From positions 248,001 to 312,000 of the forward strand of contig JBGUEO010000001.1 in assembly GCA_041821315.1 (NCBI GenBank): a stretch of 64,000 nt of DNA, in the 5' to 3' direction. Shown here one piece after another: positions 27,530 to 37,094 of the stretch. The translations under genes and the position numbers were made by a program. The notes below the pieces were generated by a model that searched no databases, had not been told where the DNA came from, and was given only the letters and a program-made list of their open reading frames with translations. Positions within the stretch are counted from its first letter, which is position 1; the number at the start of each line of letters is the position of its first letter. The DNA comes from DIGJ01 sp041821315. Its GTDB lineage: Bacteria > Bacillota > Clostridia > Lachnospirales > Lachnospiraceae.

Positions 27530-28281
27530 TAAATGTAGAACATGTAAGTTGTGGTTATGATTCTAATTTGGTGATAAAGGATATTTCATTTACCGTTAAG
27601 GAAAATGAGATACTTTGCGTGTTAGGACCAAATGGCTGTGGAAAGACAACGCTCCTGCGTGCAATTTCGGGGCTGTTGCCGGCAACTGGGATGATACAAG
27701 TCAATGGAATCGATTTGAAAAAATCAGGGCGAAAGGATATCGCAAAAAAGGTTGCTGTACTGAACCAGTTAAGTAATATATATTTTTCTTATACGGTATA
27801 TGAAACGGTGAAAATGGCACGTTATGTGCATCAAGCAGGAGGAATTTTTCGCTCAGATAGTAAGGAAGATAAAGAGTTTGTATATACCTGCCTGAAACGA
27901 GTGGGGATGCTGGAACAAAAAGATTGTTTGATAACAGAACTTTCTGGTGGACAACTACAACGTGTGTTTTTGGCACGAGTATTAGCACAAGATCCAGAAG
28001 TTATTTTATTGGATGAACCAACGAATCATTTGGATTTAAAATATCAAATTGAATTATTAGATTACATAAAAGATTGGGCAAAAAAAGAGAAGCGTTGTGT
28101 AATCGGGGTTCTTCATGACATTAATCATGCACTTATGTTTGCAGATAAAATCATGTTGTTAGAGAATGGAAAAATTAAGCTTTGTGATAACGTTGAGGAC
28201 TTTGATTTGACAAGCTTAAATGAAACATATGGAATTGATGTAGCAAGTTATATGGTGCATGCATTAAAACGATGGAGTTAG
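27526..28281 (+). CDS. btuD: Corrinoid ABC transporter ATP-binding protein
   Basis: This 251-residue ATPase has Walker A GPNGCGKTT, signature LSGGQLQR, Walker B VILLDEPTNHLD and the switch His in VLHDINHA. It energises the BtuC-type permease. It is the last gene of the riboswitch operon and is followed by a terminator. Confidence 0.92.
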   Translation: MINVEHVSCGYDSNLVIKDISFTVKENEILCVLGPNGCGKTTLLRAISGLLPATGMIQVNGIDLKKSGRKDIAKKVAVLNQLSNIYFSYTVYETVKMARYVHQAGGIFRSDSKEDKEFVYTCLKRVGMLEQKDCLITELSGGQLQRVFLARVLAQDPEVILLDEPTNHLDLKYQIELLDYIKDWAKKEKRCVIGVLHDINHALMFADKIMLLENGKIKLCDNVEDFDLTSLNETYGIDVASYMVHALKRWS

Positions 28282-28347
28282 AAGAAATAGAGTACAGGAG
28301 TCGCAATTATAAATAAAGAAGACTGCAATCGAAAATACTAAGTTAAG

Positions 28348-28381
28348 GCTGTTGTAAAAGATTGAATACAACAGCTTTTTT
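28348..28381 (+). terminator. Terminator of the corrinoid operon
   Basis: GCTGTTGTA (28348-28356) pairs with TACAACAGC (28367-28375), followed by a T run. Confidence 0.85.
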
Positions 28382-28461
28382 TATATTCACAGACTTTCTA
28401 ATGACAGAAATGCTAAAATGGGCTATAGTATATAGAAGAAAGAAGAAATGGAGTGGACAAC

Positions 28462-28758
28462 ATGAGTACAGAGGAGCATTCACATGTACATAAACATCAT
28501 CATGAAGATACGAAAAAGGTTTTAAATCGTATGTCTCGTGCAATTGGACATATGGAGGCTACCAAACGAATGGTAGAAGAGGGACGGGATTGCAGCGAAG
28601 TTCTAATTCAGATAGCGGCTGTGAAATCAGCACTTAATAATATCGGGAAAATAATTTTGCAAGATCATATCAATCATTGCATTGTTGATGCAATTGAAAA
28701 TGGAGACAAAAAAGCATTGGAAGATCTAAATGATGCAATTGATAAATTTATCAAATAA
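28462..28758 (+). CDS. CsoR/FrmR-type metal-sensing repressor with His-rich N-terminus
   Basis: This is a 98-residue all-helical DUF156 repressor. The metal-site pattern is present: Cys in EGRDCSEVL, then HINHC with His and Cys spacing as in copper-sensing CsoR. The N-terminus carries an extra histidine cluster (HSHVHKHHHED) that could bind metal. ATG 28462 with GGAG upstream is chosen over a GTG three codons earlier. No copA or copZ gene is adjacent, so its target is unclear. Confidence 0.85.
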   Translation: MSTEEHSHVHKHHHEDTKKVLNRMSRAIGHMEATKRMVEEGRDCSEVLIQIAAVKSALNNIGKIILQDHINHCIVDAIENGDKKALEDLNDAIDKFIK

Positions 28759-28780
28759 AATAATCTGGGTTGGTTAAATT

Positions 28781-29167
28781 ATGAAATGGATAAAAAAAAG
28801 AGATATTTATGTGATACTAGGTGTATTGCTGTTTGCGGCAATCCTTTCTGCAGGATATCACATATACGTAGCACATTTACCTGCAAAGGCAGAAATATAT
28901 TATGCATCAAAATTAGTAAAGACAGTGGTGTTAGATACAGGGAAGGATGAGACATTTACTATTCCAGAATCGAATCATGTCACGTTTCATCTATATGCAG
29001 ATGGCTCGATTGCATTTGAAGAATCGGATTGTCCGGATCAGATTTGCGTAAAGGCGGGAAAATTGCATCTTGTGGGACAAAGCGCAGCCTGTTTACCCAA
29101 TAAAATAATTATAAAAATTGTACCATCAAAAGAAAATGCAGAGAATGATGTAGATATAATTAGGTAG
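28781..29167 (+). CDS. NusG domain II-containing membrane-anchored protein
   Basis: This is a 128-residue protein with one N-terminal transmembrane helix (about 10-30), followed by an extracytoplasmic NusG-II-type beta domain with CPDQICVKAG and SAACLPNKI cysteine motifs. It is typically encoded beside Gx transporter and ApbE genes in Clostridia, as here, pointing to an extracytoplasmic redox or flavin-linked function that is not characterised. Confidence 0.85.
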   Translation: MKWIKKRDIYVILGVLLFAAILSAGYHIYVAHLPAKAEIYYASKLVKTVVLDTGKDETFTIPESNHVTFHLYADGSIAFEESDCPDQICVKAGKLHLVGQSAACLPNKIIIKIVPSKENAENDVDIIR

Positions 29168-29172
29168 GAAAA

Positions 29173-29685
29173 ATGAAAAAAAACGATTCTAAAACAAAGC
29201 GAATGGTATTAATTGCTATGCTTTTTGCAACTGCAATGGTATTGTCCATTGTGGAGAGTATGATTCCGATGCCAATACCAGCACCTGGGGTTAAATTTGG
29301 GCTATCCAATATTGTTGTTATGTATGCAATGTTTTTCTTAAAGAAGAGAGATGCACTCATGATTGCAATATTAAAAGGTATGTTTTCGGCACTCACAAAA
29401 GGAGCGATAGCGGGATTAGTTGGTCTTACAGGCGGATTATTCTCAATCGGAATCATGGCAATTTTATTTTATGTATTAAAGGAAAAAGGAAGCTATTTTT
29501 TATATAGTATGTCTGGAGCGGTGTTTCATAATATTGGTCAGTTTGTTGCAATCTCGATTATTTATACAAATATGGCGGTAGTATATTATTTGCCGGTTTT
29601 ATTGGTAGCGGGAATTGCTGCAGGTGCAATCACGTCCCTATTATTAAAGATTGTTTTGCCAGCGCTTCAAAGACTTGAATTATAA
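29173..29685 (+). CDS. Gx transporter family protein (HepS-like)
   Basis: This is a 170-residue membrane protein with about five helices, of the family once annotated heptaprenyl diphosphate synthase component I. The motifs ESMIPMPIPAPGVKFGLSNI (read as PIPAPGVKFG) and GLTGGLFS are typical. It resembles ECF-type S-components, so transport is likelier than prenyl synthesis. It lies 5 bp after the NusG-II gene and 38 bp before apbE. Confidence 0.82.
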   Translation: MKKNDSKTKRMVLIAMLFATAMVLSIVESMIPMPIPAPGVKFGLSNIVVMYAMFFLKKRDALMIAILKGMFSALTKGAIAGLVGLTGGLFSIGIMAILFYVLKEKGSYFLYSMSGAVFHNIGQFVAISIIYTNMAVVYYLPVLLVAGIAAGAITSLLLKIVLPALQRLEL

Positions 29686-29723
29686 TGAAAAAAATGCAAG
29701 ATACTTAGTTTGAGGTAAGCAAA

Positions 29724-30770
29724 ATGAATAAAAAAATGTATAAAGCAGCAGGATATATTCTTGTTTGTATCATGCTTGTAGGATGTCAAAAATCAAGTGG
29801 TATTACAAGATTTAGTATACAGTATTTAGATTTATTTGATACCGTAACAGAATTTGTTGGGTATGCAGGTAGTCAGGAAGAATTTTCAAATCAAACGAAA
29901 GTACTGTATGAGGAACTCAAAAAATATCATCAGTTCTATGATATTTATAATGATTATGAAAATATAAATACTTTGAAAACGATTAATGATAATGCGGGGA
30001 TTGCTCCCGTTAAAGTGGATAAAAAGATTATTGATTTACTTCTATTGGGAAAAGAAATGTATGAAAAGACAAATGGGACTGTAAACATTGCATTTGGTAG
30101 TGTACTATCCATCTGGCATGACTATCGAACCCAAGGTTTAGATGATCCAGAACATGCTAAACTTCCACCAATGGACAAGCTTATCAAAGCAGGTAAGCAT
30201 GTTGATATTACAAAAGTAAAAATAGATGAAAAAGCGTCTACGGTGTATTTGGAAGATAAGGACATGAGCCTAGATGTAGGAGCAATTGGAAAAGGCTATG
30301 CCGTCGAGAAAATTTCAGAAGAAGCAGCACGCCAGGGAATGGATCATTTGTTGATTAGTGTAGGTGGAAATATTGAAGCACTTGGGACAAAAGGAGATGG
30401 AAGTAGTTGGATTTTAGGAATTCAGAATCCAGATTTAACTAGTGACCAGGCGTATGTGTATAAAATAAAGGCTAAAAACCAATCATTAGTTACGAGTGGA
30501 AACTATCAGCGTTACTATTTAGTAGATGGAACGGTATATCATCATATTATAAATCCAGAAACATTGATGCCTTCCACCTATTTTACAGCAGTTTCTGTGT
30601 TAAATAAACAATCTGGGGTTGCAGATGCTTTGTCAACGGCACTATACAATATGCCTTATGAAGAAGGATTTTCTTTGATTGAGAGCTTGCCAGATACGGA
30701 AGCTATGTGGATATACGAAGATGGGAAATTTGCTTTTTCGAGTGGGTTTAAGGAATATATTGCAGAGTAA
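29724..30770 (+). CDS. apbE: FAD:protein FMN transferase lipoprotein
   Basis: This 348-residue ApbE protein has a lipobox (LVGC, Cys about residue 21), so it acts outside the membrane. It attaches FMN to Ser/Thr of flavoprotein targets. DVGAIGKGYAVEKI, SVGGNIEALG and the DGTVYHHIINPETL region carry the Mg/FAD residues. No flavinylation substrate (FMN-binding-domain protein or Rnf subunit) is seen nearby. Confidence 0.92.
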   Translation: MNKKMYKAAGYILVCIMLVGCQKSSGITRFSIQYLDLFDTVTEFVGYAGSQEEFSNQTKVLYEELKKYHQFYDIYNDYENINTLKTINDNAGIAPVKVDKKIIDLLLLGKEMYEKTNGTVNIAFGSVLSIWHDYRTQGLDDPEHAKLPPMDKLIKAGKHVDITKVKIDEKASTVYLEDKDMSLDVGAIGKGYAVEKISEEAARQGMDHLLISVGGNIEALGTKGDGSSWILGIQNPDLTSDQAYVYKIKAKNQSLVTSGNYQRYYLVDGTVYHHIINPETLMPSTYFTAVSVLNKQSGVADALSTALYNMPYEEGFSLIESLPDTEAMWIYEDGKFAFSSGFKEYIAE

Positions 30771-30825
30771 ATCAAGAAACGATATAATAAAAAGTAGTAG
30801 TTCAATACAATAGGGAGATAATAAT

Positions 30826-31827
30826 ATGTGGCGAAAGCAAAGAGGCATTCAGTGCTTGCTTGTTTTGCTAGGGTTGCTTCTCTTGACAGGATGTTCAAAA
30901 GATAGCGCAGCAAAAAAACAATACGAAGCAGGTTTAGTGTCTTTAAATAGTGGTGAATTAAAGGAAGCTATCGTAAGTTTTAAAGAAGCATTGTTTGAAA
31001 AACCAGACGATAAAGATTTAAGTAAATCCAAGCAAATTATCAATAAAAAAGCCTCCTATGGACTGGGAGTTGCTTATTTTAGAAAACAAAAATATGAAAA
31101 AGCAGAAGTGTATTTTGAGCAAGCACGTTCCATTCGATATTTAGAAGAATGGGATGGGGATATTGAAAATTATCAAGTGGACACCTTATGCGCATTGGAG
31201 GAATACAAAAGGGCATATGACCTTGTTCTAACCCTTAGAGATGCAAATAAAGAAGATTTTTCTCTTTTGTTTCGCGAGGTCTTTCTCTTAGATGCATTAA
31301 AGGAAGATAAAAAGAGGGATGAGACGTTAAACGAGGGTCTATTAATAAAAGGTCACGGAAATGAATATGAATTTAATTTAGCAAAGATACAGTATATGTT
31401 AGGAGATTTAGATAAAGCAAAAGAGGGGATGGAAGAGGCTTCAAAAAAAGGAATCGAAGAAGCTCAGTTTTACCTTGGAAGAATCGAAGAAGATGACTTA
31501 AATTATAAAGGGGCTATTTCACTATACAAAGAATATCAAGCTTCTCTTTCCAAACAATCGGATTTTGTGAATTTACGTATCGCAAGTTGCTATGAAAAAC
31601 AGGGGGATTATGAATCTGCTCTGGATGTATATAATTCAGCAATTAAAACGAGTGATGGAACGAATTTAAAAGAACTTTCCTATAATCAAATTATTTTATT
31701 AGAAAAAAATGCACAATATAAGAAGGCTTTTAAAAAGTGTGCAGCCTATTTAAAAAAATATGGAACAGATGAAACAATGAAAAAAGAATATGAATTTTTG
31801 GAAACAAGAGTTCAGTATAAGGAGTAA
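30826..31827 (+). CDS. TPR-repeat lipoprotein
   Basis: This is a 333-residue surface lipoprotein with lipobox LTGC at residue about 23. It then carries seven or so tetratricopeptide repeats (AIVSFKEALFEKPDD, AEVYFEQARSI, GAISLYKEYQ, ALDVYNSAIK). Its role is probably protein-protein scaffolding. It abuts hflX (1 bp). Confidence 0.82.
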   Translation: MWRKQRGIQCLLVLLGLLLLTGCSKDSAAKKQYEAGLVSLNSGELKEAIVSFKEALFEKPDDKDLSKSKQIINKKASYGLGVAYFRKQKYEKAEVYFEQARSIRYLEEWDGDIENYQVDTLCALEEYKRAYDLVLTLRDANKEDFSLLFREVFLLDALKEDKKRDETLNEGLLIKGHGNEYEFNLAKIQYMLGDLDKAKEGMEEASKKGIEEAQFYLGRIEEDDLNYKGAISLYKEYQASLSKQSDFVNLRIASCYEKQGDYESALDVYNSAIKTSDGTNLKELSYNQIILLEKNAQYKKAFKKCAAYLKKYGTDETMKKEYEFLETRVQYKE

Positions 31828-31828
31828 T

Positions 31829-33073
31829 ATGGCGCAATTGCATGATATGAAGCAAGAAGAAGAAAGAATTATTTTGGTAGGTGTATCTTTGCATGATAAA
31901 GATGATACGGAGGAATCTTTGGATGAATTAGAAGAACTTGCAAAAACGGCAGGTGCAGTGACGGTTAAAAAGGTAATACAAAACAGAGAGAGTGTTCATC
32001 CTGGTACGTATATTGGTAAAGGTAAAATTGCAGAAATCAAAGAATTATTATATGAGTTAAATGCAACAACTATTGTATGTGATGATGAGCTATCTCCGGC
32101 ACAAATTAAAAATTTGGAAATGGAATTGGATGCAAAGGTAATTGACCGAACCGTTATGATTTTGGATATTTTCGCAAGCCATGCATCTACAAGAGAAGGA
32201 AAAATCCAAGTGGAGTTGGCCCAGCTTAAATATCGTTCTTCCCGATTAGTGGGACTTGGAAAATCATTATCAAGATTGGGAGGAGGAATTGGAACAAGAG
32301 GACCTGGAGAAAAAAAATTGGAAATGGATCGTCGCTTCATACGAGACCGAATTTCTCAGTTGAATAAAGAACTCGATGAAGTAAAACAGGCAAGAGAGAC
32401 AACAAGAAAACAAAGAAGTAAAAATCCGGTTCCGATTGTTGCAATTGTAGGTTATACCAATGCTGGAAAATCAACCTTATTAAATACATTGACGGATGCA
32501 AAAGTTCTAGAAGCAGATAAGTTATTTGCTACACTTGATCCTACTACACGAAATTTGGTGTTAGAAAGTGGGCAGCAAATATTAATTACGGATACAGTAG
32601 GATTTATCCGAAAATTGCCGCATCACCTAATTGATGCATTTAAAAGTACATTAGAAGAAGCAAAATATTCTGATATTATTATTCATGTTGTGGATAGTGC
32701 GAACGAAACCGTCTACAACCAGATGCATACGGTGTATGAAACACTTCGTAATTTGGATGTCAAAGATAAAGTGATTATTACGGCATTCAATAAGCAGGAT
32801 AAGTTAGAGGTAGAACAGATTTTAAAGGATTTCCAGGCGGATAAGACGGTTAAGATATCGGCCAAAACGGGTGAAGGAATAAAAGAACTGTTAGATACGT
32901 TAGAAGTAGTATTACAAGAGAGAAAAGTATATATTGAAAAAGTATATTCCTATCAAGATGCTGGGAAGCTTCAGATAATCCGGAAATATGGACAACTTAT
33001 CGAAGAGGAGTATCGGGAAGATGGTATTTTTATTAAGGCATATGTGCCAAGGGAAGTATATCTTGGATTATAG
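31829..33073 (+). CDS. hflX: GTPase HflX
   Basis: This is a 414-residue ribosome-associated GTPase that rescues or splits stalled ribosomes. An N-terminal HflX domain (HPGTYIGKGK; the glycine-rich LGGGIGTRGPGEKKLE linker) precedes the G domain with GYTNAGKST, DTVGFI and NKQD. ATG 31829 with AGGAG immediately upstream is used. Confidence 0.95.
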   Translation: MAQLHDMKQEEERIILVGVSLHDKDDTEESLDELEELAKTAGAVTVKKVIQNRESVHPGTYIGKGKIAEIKELLYELNATTIVCDDELSPAQIKNLEMELDAKVIDRTVMILDIFASHASTREGKIQVELAQLKYRSSRLVGLGKSLSRLGGGIGTRGPGEKKLEMDRRFIRDRISQLNKELDEVKQARETTRKQRSKNPVPIVAIVGYTNAGKSTLLNTLTDAKVLEADKLFATLDPTTRNLVLESGQQILITDTVGFIRKLPHHLIDAFKSTLEEAKYSDIIIHVVDSANETVYNQMHTVYETLRNLDVKDKVIITAFNKQDKLEVEQILKDFQADKTVKISAKTGEGIKELLDTLEVVLQERKVYIEKVYSYQDAGKLQIIRKYGQLIEEEYREDGIFIKAYVPREVYLGL

Positions 33074-33084
33074 AGGAGAAAAAA

Positions 33085-33933
33085 ATGAGTCAAGCAGATG
33101 ATATTTTTATTCATATGTGCAAGGATATTTTAATAAATGGGACGAGCACAGAAGGTGAATTGGTAAGACCAAAATGGGAAGATGGAACGCCGGCCTATAC
33201 CGTAAAAAAGTTTGGAGTTGTAAATCGATATGATTTATCCAAAGAGTTTCCACTATTAACGCTTCGCAAGACAGCACTTAAAAGTGCAACGGATGAACTG
33301 CTTTGGATTTGGAAGAAAAAATCGAATAACATAAATGATCTGCACAGTCATATTTGGGATGCATGGGCGAATGAAGAGGGCTCAATTGGAAAGGCGTATG
33401 GATATCAGTTAGGTGTAAAACATAAATACAAGGAAGGTAATATGGATCAGGTTGACCGTGTGATTTATGATTTGAAAAACAACCCATTTAGCCGCCGCAT
33501 TATGACAAATATTTATGTGCATCAGGATTTAAGTGAAATGAATCTATATCCATGTGCTTATAGTATGACGTTTAACGTGACACAAAAGAAGGAAGATGAC
33601 AAGCTTACACTAAATGCTGTCTTAAATCAACGCTCACAAGATGTTTTAGCAGCGAATAACTGGAATGTAGTACAATATGCAGTTTTGATTCATATGTTGG
33701 CGCAGGTTTGTGATATGAGAGTTGGTGAATTGGTTCATGTCATTGCCGACGCACATATTTATGACAGGCATATCCCATTGATTGAGGAATTGATAAAGCG
33801 TCCCGTGTATGCGGCACCAAAATTTTCTTTAAATCCGGAAATAAAGGATTTCTATGCATTCACAAGAGAAGATGTGTCCGTAGTAGATTATATGACTGGA
33901 CCGCAGATAAAGGGAATACCAATTGCTGTTTAG
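33085..33933 (+). CDS. thyA: Thymidylate synthase
   Basis: This 282-residue enzyme methylates dUMP to dTMP using methylenetetrahydrofolate. The active-site Cys lies in YPCAYSM (the usual PPCH is PCA here). QRSQDVLAANNWNVVQYA and HIYDRH are diagnostic. It lies in one run with hflX and folA, and its dihydrofolate product is recycled by FolA. Confidence 0.93.
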   Translation: MSQADDIFIHMCKDILINGTSTEGELVRPKWEDGTPAYTVKKFGVVNRYDLSKEFPLLTLRKTALKSATDELLWIWKKKSNNINDLHSHIWDAWANEEGSIGKAYGYQLGVKHKYKEGNMDQVDRVIYDLKNNPFSRRIMTNIYVHQDLSEMNLYPCAYSMTFNVTQKKEDDKLTLNAVLNQRSQDVLAANNWNVVQYAVLIHMLAQVCDMRVGELVHVIADAHIYDRHIPLIEELIKRPVYAAPKFSLNPEIKDFYAFTREDVSVVDYMTGPQIKGIPIAV

Positions 33934-33950
33934 AAAAGAGGAGAAATTTT

Positions 33951-34442
33951 ATGAATATAATTGTTGCTGTGGATAAAAACTGGGGAATTGGATTCCAAAA
34001 TAAGTTGTTAGTTAGTATACCAGCAGACATGCGTTTCTTTCGGAGTGAAACAACTGGAAAAGTTGTGATTATGGGAAGAAAAACACTCGAGAGCTTCCCA
34101 CAAGGAAGACCATTAAAAGATCGAAAAAATATCGTAATCACAAAGAAAAATTGCGAAATCGAAGGAGCAACAGTCGTTCACAGTATTGAAGAAGCACTAT
34201 TGGCTGTAAAGGAGTATAAAACAGACGATGTCTATGTGATAGGAGGCGAAAGCATCTATGAACAGATGCTTCCCTATTGTGATATTGCACATGTCACATT
34301 GATTGATTATGAATATCATGCAGATTCCTTTTTCCCAAATCTTGATAAAAATGAGGAGTGGATGATTGAAGAGGAGTCGGAAGAACAAACATGTTATGAT
34401 TTAGAATATACGTTTGTAAAGTATGTAAGAAAGAAAAAGTAA
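33951..34442 (+). CDS. folA: Dihydrofolate reductase
   Basis: This 163-residue protein reduces dihydrofolate with NADPH. The motifs VDKNWGIGFQN, MGRKTLESFP (nucleotide contact) and YVIGGESIYEQMLP are intact. It lies 17 bp after thyA, the usual functional pair. Confidence 0.95.
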   Translation: MNIIVAVDKNWGIGFQNKLLVSIPADMRFFRSETTGKVVIMGRKTLESFPQGRPLKDRKNIVITKKNCEIEGATVVHSIEEALLAVKEYKTDDVYVIGGESIYEQMLPYCDIAHVTLIDYEYHADSFFPNLDKNEEWMIEEESEEQTCYDLEYTFVKYVRKKK

Positions 34443-34541
34443 GTTTGTATTTTGTGAATTTCACTAAAATACTTGAAAAATAAAAAGAGTAAGAGTATTA
34501 TACAAGAAATACAAATGGATAAATGGGAGGAAGGAAGTAAA

Positions 34542-35612
34542 ATGTTAAATATCAGATATGAAATGACACAAGAACCAAAGGAAGTTCCAGGATCAGATGA
34601 TCCTTTGAATTTTGGAACAATTTTTACGGATCATATGTTTATGATGAATTACGAACTGGGAAAAGGCTGGTTTGACCCAAGAATCGTACCATATCAGAAA
34701 ATCAAATTGGAACCATCGGCGATGGTATTTCATTATGGGCAGGAAATGTTTGAAGGTATGAAGGCGTATAAAACAGAAGAGGGAAAAACATTATTATTTC
34801 GTCCAGATAAAAATATTGAACGAGCAAATCGTACCAATCAAAGAATTTGTATACCAGAAATTCCAGAAGAAGATTTCTTAGAGGCAATCGAGGCAGTTGT
34901 TAAAACAGACGAAGCATGGATACCTACAGCACCTGGAACTTCGCTATATATTCGACCATTTATTATTGCTACGGATGAGTTTCTTGGGGTTAGACCGTCT
35001 AGTACCTATTTGTTTATGATTATCTTATCTCCTGTAGGTGCTTATTATAAAGAAGGATTGAACCCAGTAAAAATCTGGATTGAGGATGAATATGTAAGAG
35101 CAGTAAGAGGTGGTATTGGTGAGGCAAAGACTGGCGGTAACTATGTAGCTTCCTTAAAAGCTCAGGTAAAGGCACATGATGATGGCTATTCACAGGTTCT
35201 GTGGTTGGATGGAGTTGAGAGAAAATATATTGAAGAAGTCGGTGCAATGAATATCTTCTTTAAGATAAATGGGAAGATAGTTACACCTATATTAAACGGA
35301 AGTATATTACCTGGTGTAACCAGAGATTCAGCGATACAGTTATGCAAAAAATGGGGATTGCCAGTGGAGGAGAGAAAAATTTCAGTGGATGAACTATTAG
35401 ATGCGGCAAAGGATGGCACATTAGAGGAAGCGTTTGGTACAGGGACGGCTGCTGTGATATCGCCAGTCGGACATCTTCGATTTGAAGATACCGTAATACA
35501 GATAAAGGATGGTGGAATTGGTGAAGTCAGCCAGAGACTCTATGACACGGTAACGGGAATTCAGCTAGGAAAAATAGAAGACGAGTTTAACTGGACAATA
35601 GAGGTAAAATAA
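34542..35612 (+). CDS. ilvE: Branched-chain amino acid aminotransferase
   Basis: This 356-residue fold-type IV PLP enzyme performs the final step of Val, Leu and Ile synthesis. The FEGMKAYK, GEAKTGGNYVASLKAQ (PLP Lys) and EEVGAMN motifs fit bacterial/mitochondrial class BCATs. ATG 34542 behind GGAGGAAGG is preferred to an upstream start. Confidence 0.93.
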   Translation: MLNIRYEMTQEPKEVPGSDDPLNFGTIFTDHMFMMNYELGKGWFDPRIVPYQKIKLEPSAMVFHYGQEMFEGMKAYKTEEGKTLLFRPDKNIERANRTNQRICIPEIPEEDFLEAIEAVVKTDEAWIPTAPGTSLYIRPFIIATDEFLGVRPSSTYLFMIILSPVGAYYKEGLNPVKIWIEDEYVRAVRGGIGEAKTGGNYVASLKAQVKAHDDGYSQVLWLDGVERKYIEEVGAMNIFFKINGKIVTPILNGSILPGVTRDSAIQLCKKWGLPVEERKISVDELLDAAKDGTLEEAFGTGTAAVISPVGHLRFEDTVIQIKDGGIGEVSQRLYDTVTGIQLGKIEDEFNWTIEVK

Positions 35613-35615
35613 TAT

Positions 35616-36536
35616 ATGACTTATGCATTACTTACGTTAGAACAAGTCACCGCAATGCTTTGTATTGCGGTGATTACTATTGTGATTTATAAACGCAAAT
35701 TAATTGAAAAGGAAAGTAGTAAGAGCTTTTCTAATTTGTTGCTAATGGTAATAAATCCAGTTCTTATTTTTGAGTCCTTTCAACAAGAATATACCAAAGA
35801 ACGATTGCAGGGTTTTTTGATTGCGATTATACTCTCTTGCGTAACATTCTTATTTATGATTATGGTATCTAGTATTCTTATTCGAAAACAAAAGAATGAG
35901 GAAGCAGGGGTGGAGCGATTTGCTTGCATTTATTCGAATTGCGGGTTTGTTGGGATTCCATTGGTGAATGCCTTGTTTGGACCAGAAGGAGTCTTTTATC
36001 TGGCTGCATTTATGTTAGTATTTAATATTTTTGTTTGGACACAAGGTCTTATGTTAATTACTGGAAATAATGATAAAAAGCAAATTTTGGCTTTTTTCAA
36101 GAATCCAATGTTTGCTGCGATTGTACTTGGACTCGCTGCATTTTTGTGGCAAGTGAAACTGCCTTCTGTTATCGATCAGGTTGTTTCTTCGTTATCCGTT
36201 ATGAATACACCACTTGCAATGATTGTTGCTGGAATGGCAGTTGCGGATGCTAATATTTTATCTGTCTTAAAGAAAAAAAGGATTTATTATATCGCAGCGA
36301 TTAAACTTTTGATTATACCGATTTTATTTGTACTGATAACGGCAAGACTCCCCATTCCTTTTTTAATAAAAGCAACCGTTGCAATTGCAATTACATGCCC
36401 AACGGCAACAACAGGAACTATGTTTGCAATTCGGTATGATAAGGATTCAGCATATATGGCGGAACTGTTTTCAATCACTACGATTTTATCTATATTTACA
36501 ATTCCAATTGTGATATACTTAATTCAGACAATATAG
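35616..36536 (+). CDS. AEC-family transporter (auxin efflux carrier-like)
   Basis: This is a 306-residue membrane protein with about ten helices in two inverted halves. YSNCGFVGIPLVNALFG and the late CPTATTGTMFA motif are hallmarks of the AEC family, which exports small organic acids in bacteria. It starts 3 bp after ilvE, so the two are co-transcribed. A substrate linked to branched-chain metabolism is possible. Confidence 0.85.
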   Translation: MTYALLTLEQVTAMLCIAVITIVIYKRKLIEKESSKSFSNLLLMVINPVLIFESFQQEYTKERLQGFLIAIILSCVTFLFMIMVSSILIRKQKNEEAGVERFACIYSNCGFVGIPLVNALFGPEGVFYLAAFMLVFNIFVWTQGLMLITGNNDKKQILAFFKNPMFAAIVLGLAAFLWQVKLPSVIDQVVSSLSVMNTPLAMIVAGMAVADANILSVLKKKRIYYIAAIKLLIIPILFVLITARLPIPFLIKATVAIAITCPTATTGTMFAIRYDKDSAYMAELFSITTILSIFTIPIVIYLIQTI

Positions 36537-36558
36537 AGATTTGGAGGGATAATAGGTT

Positions 36559-37032
36559 ATGGAACAGGCAAGAAGACCTATGGCTGGCGACTTATATCGA
36601 CATTTCAAGGATCGATTATATGAAATTATTACGATTGCAATTCATTCTGAAACAGGTGAAGAGATGGTGGTTTATAAACAGCTTTATGGAGAATTTCAAA
36701 TATATGTGAGACCACTTTCCATGTTTTTGAGTGAAGTAGATCATGAAAAATATCCAGATATAAAGCAAAAGTATCGATTTGAACTGGTTCGAGAAGAAAA
36801 AAAGAAAGAAGTACCGGATGAATTTTTGATGAAGTTTTTAGATGCAAAGGGTATTACTGAAAAATATAAAATACTAGATGAATATGCTGGAGAGCTTGAT
36901 AATCGAATGATTAATAATTTGGCAATTTCAGTTGACATCGTTATTGATGAAGGTCCAATCGAGCAAAGACTTTCCGAACTAAAGGACTGCCTTCGTACGA
37001 AGGCTCGATTTGAATGTAGCCGTTTACGATAA
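36559..37032 (+). CDS. DUF1653-domain protein
   Basis: This is a 157-residue soluble protein. The first about 70 residues match the DUF1653 pattern (GDLYRHFKDRLYEI, HSETGEEMVVYKQLYG, YVRPLSMF). The remainder is a helical tail with no recognised motif. Its function is unknown. GGAGG lies upstream. Confidence 0.78.
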   Translation: MEQARRPMAGDLYRHFKDRLYEIITIAIHSETGEEMVVYKQLYGEFQIYVRPLSMFLSEVDHEKYPDIKQKYRFELVREEKKKEVPDEFLMKFLDAKGITEKYKILDEYAGELDNRMINNLAISVDIVIDEGPIEQRLSELKDCLRTKARFECSRLR

Positions 37033-37094
37033 TAAGCAAGGAACCAATCAAACTATATTGCATAGGATAATTAGAAGACATAGCGGAGGTTGTT

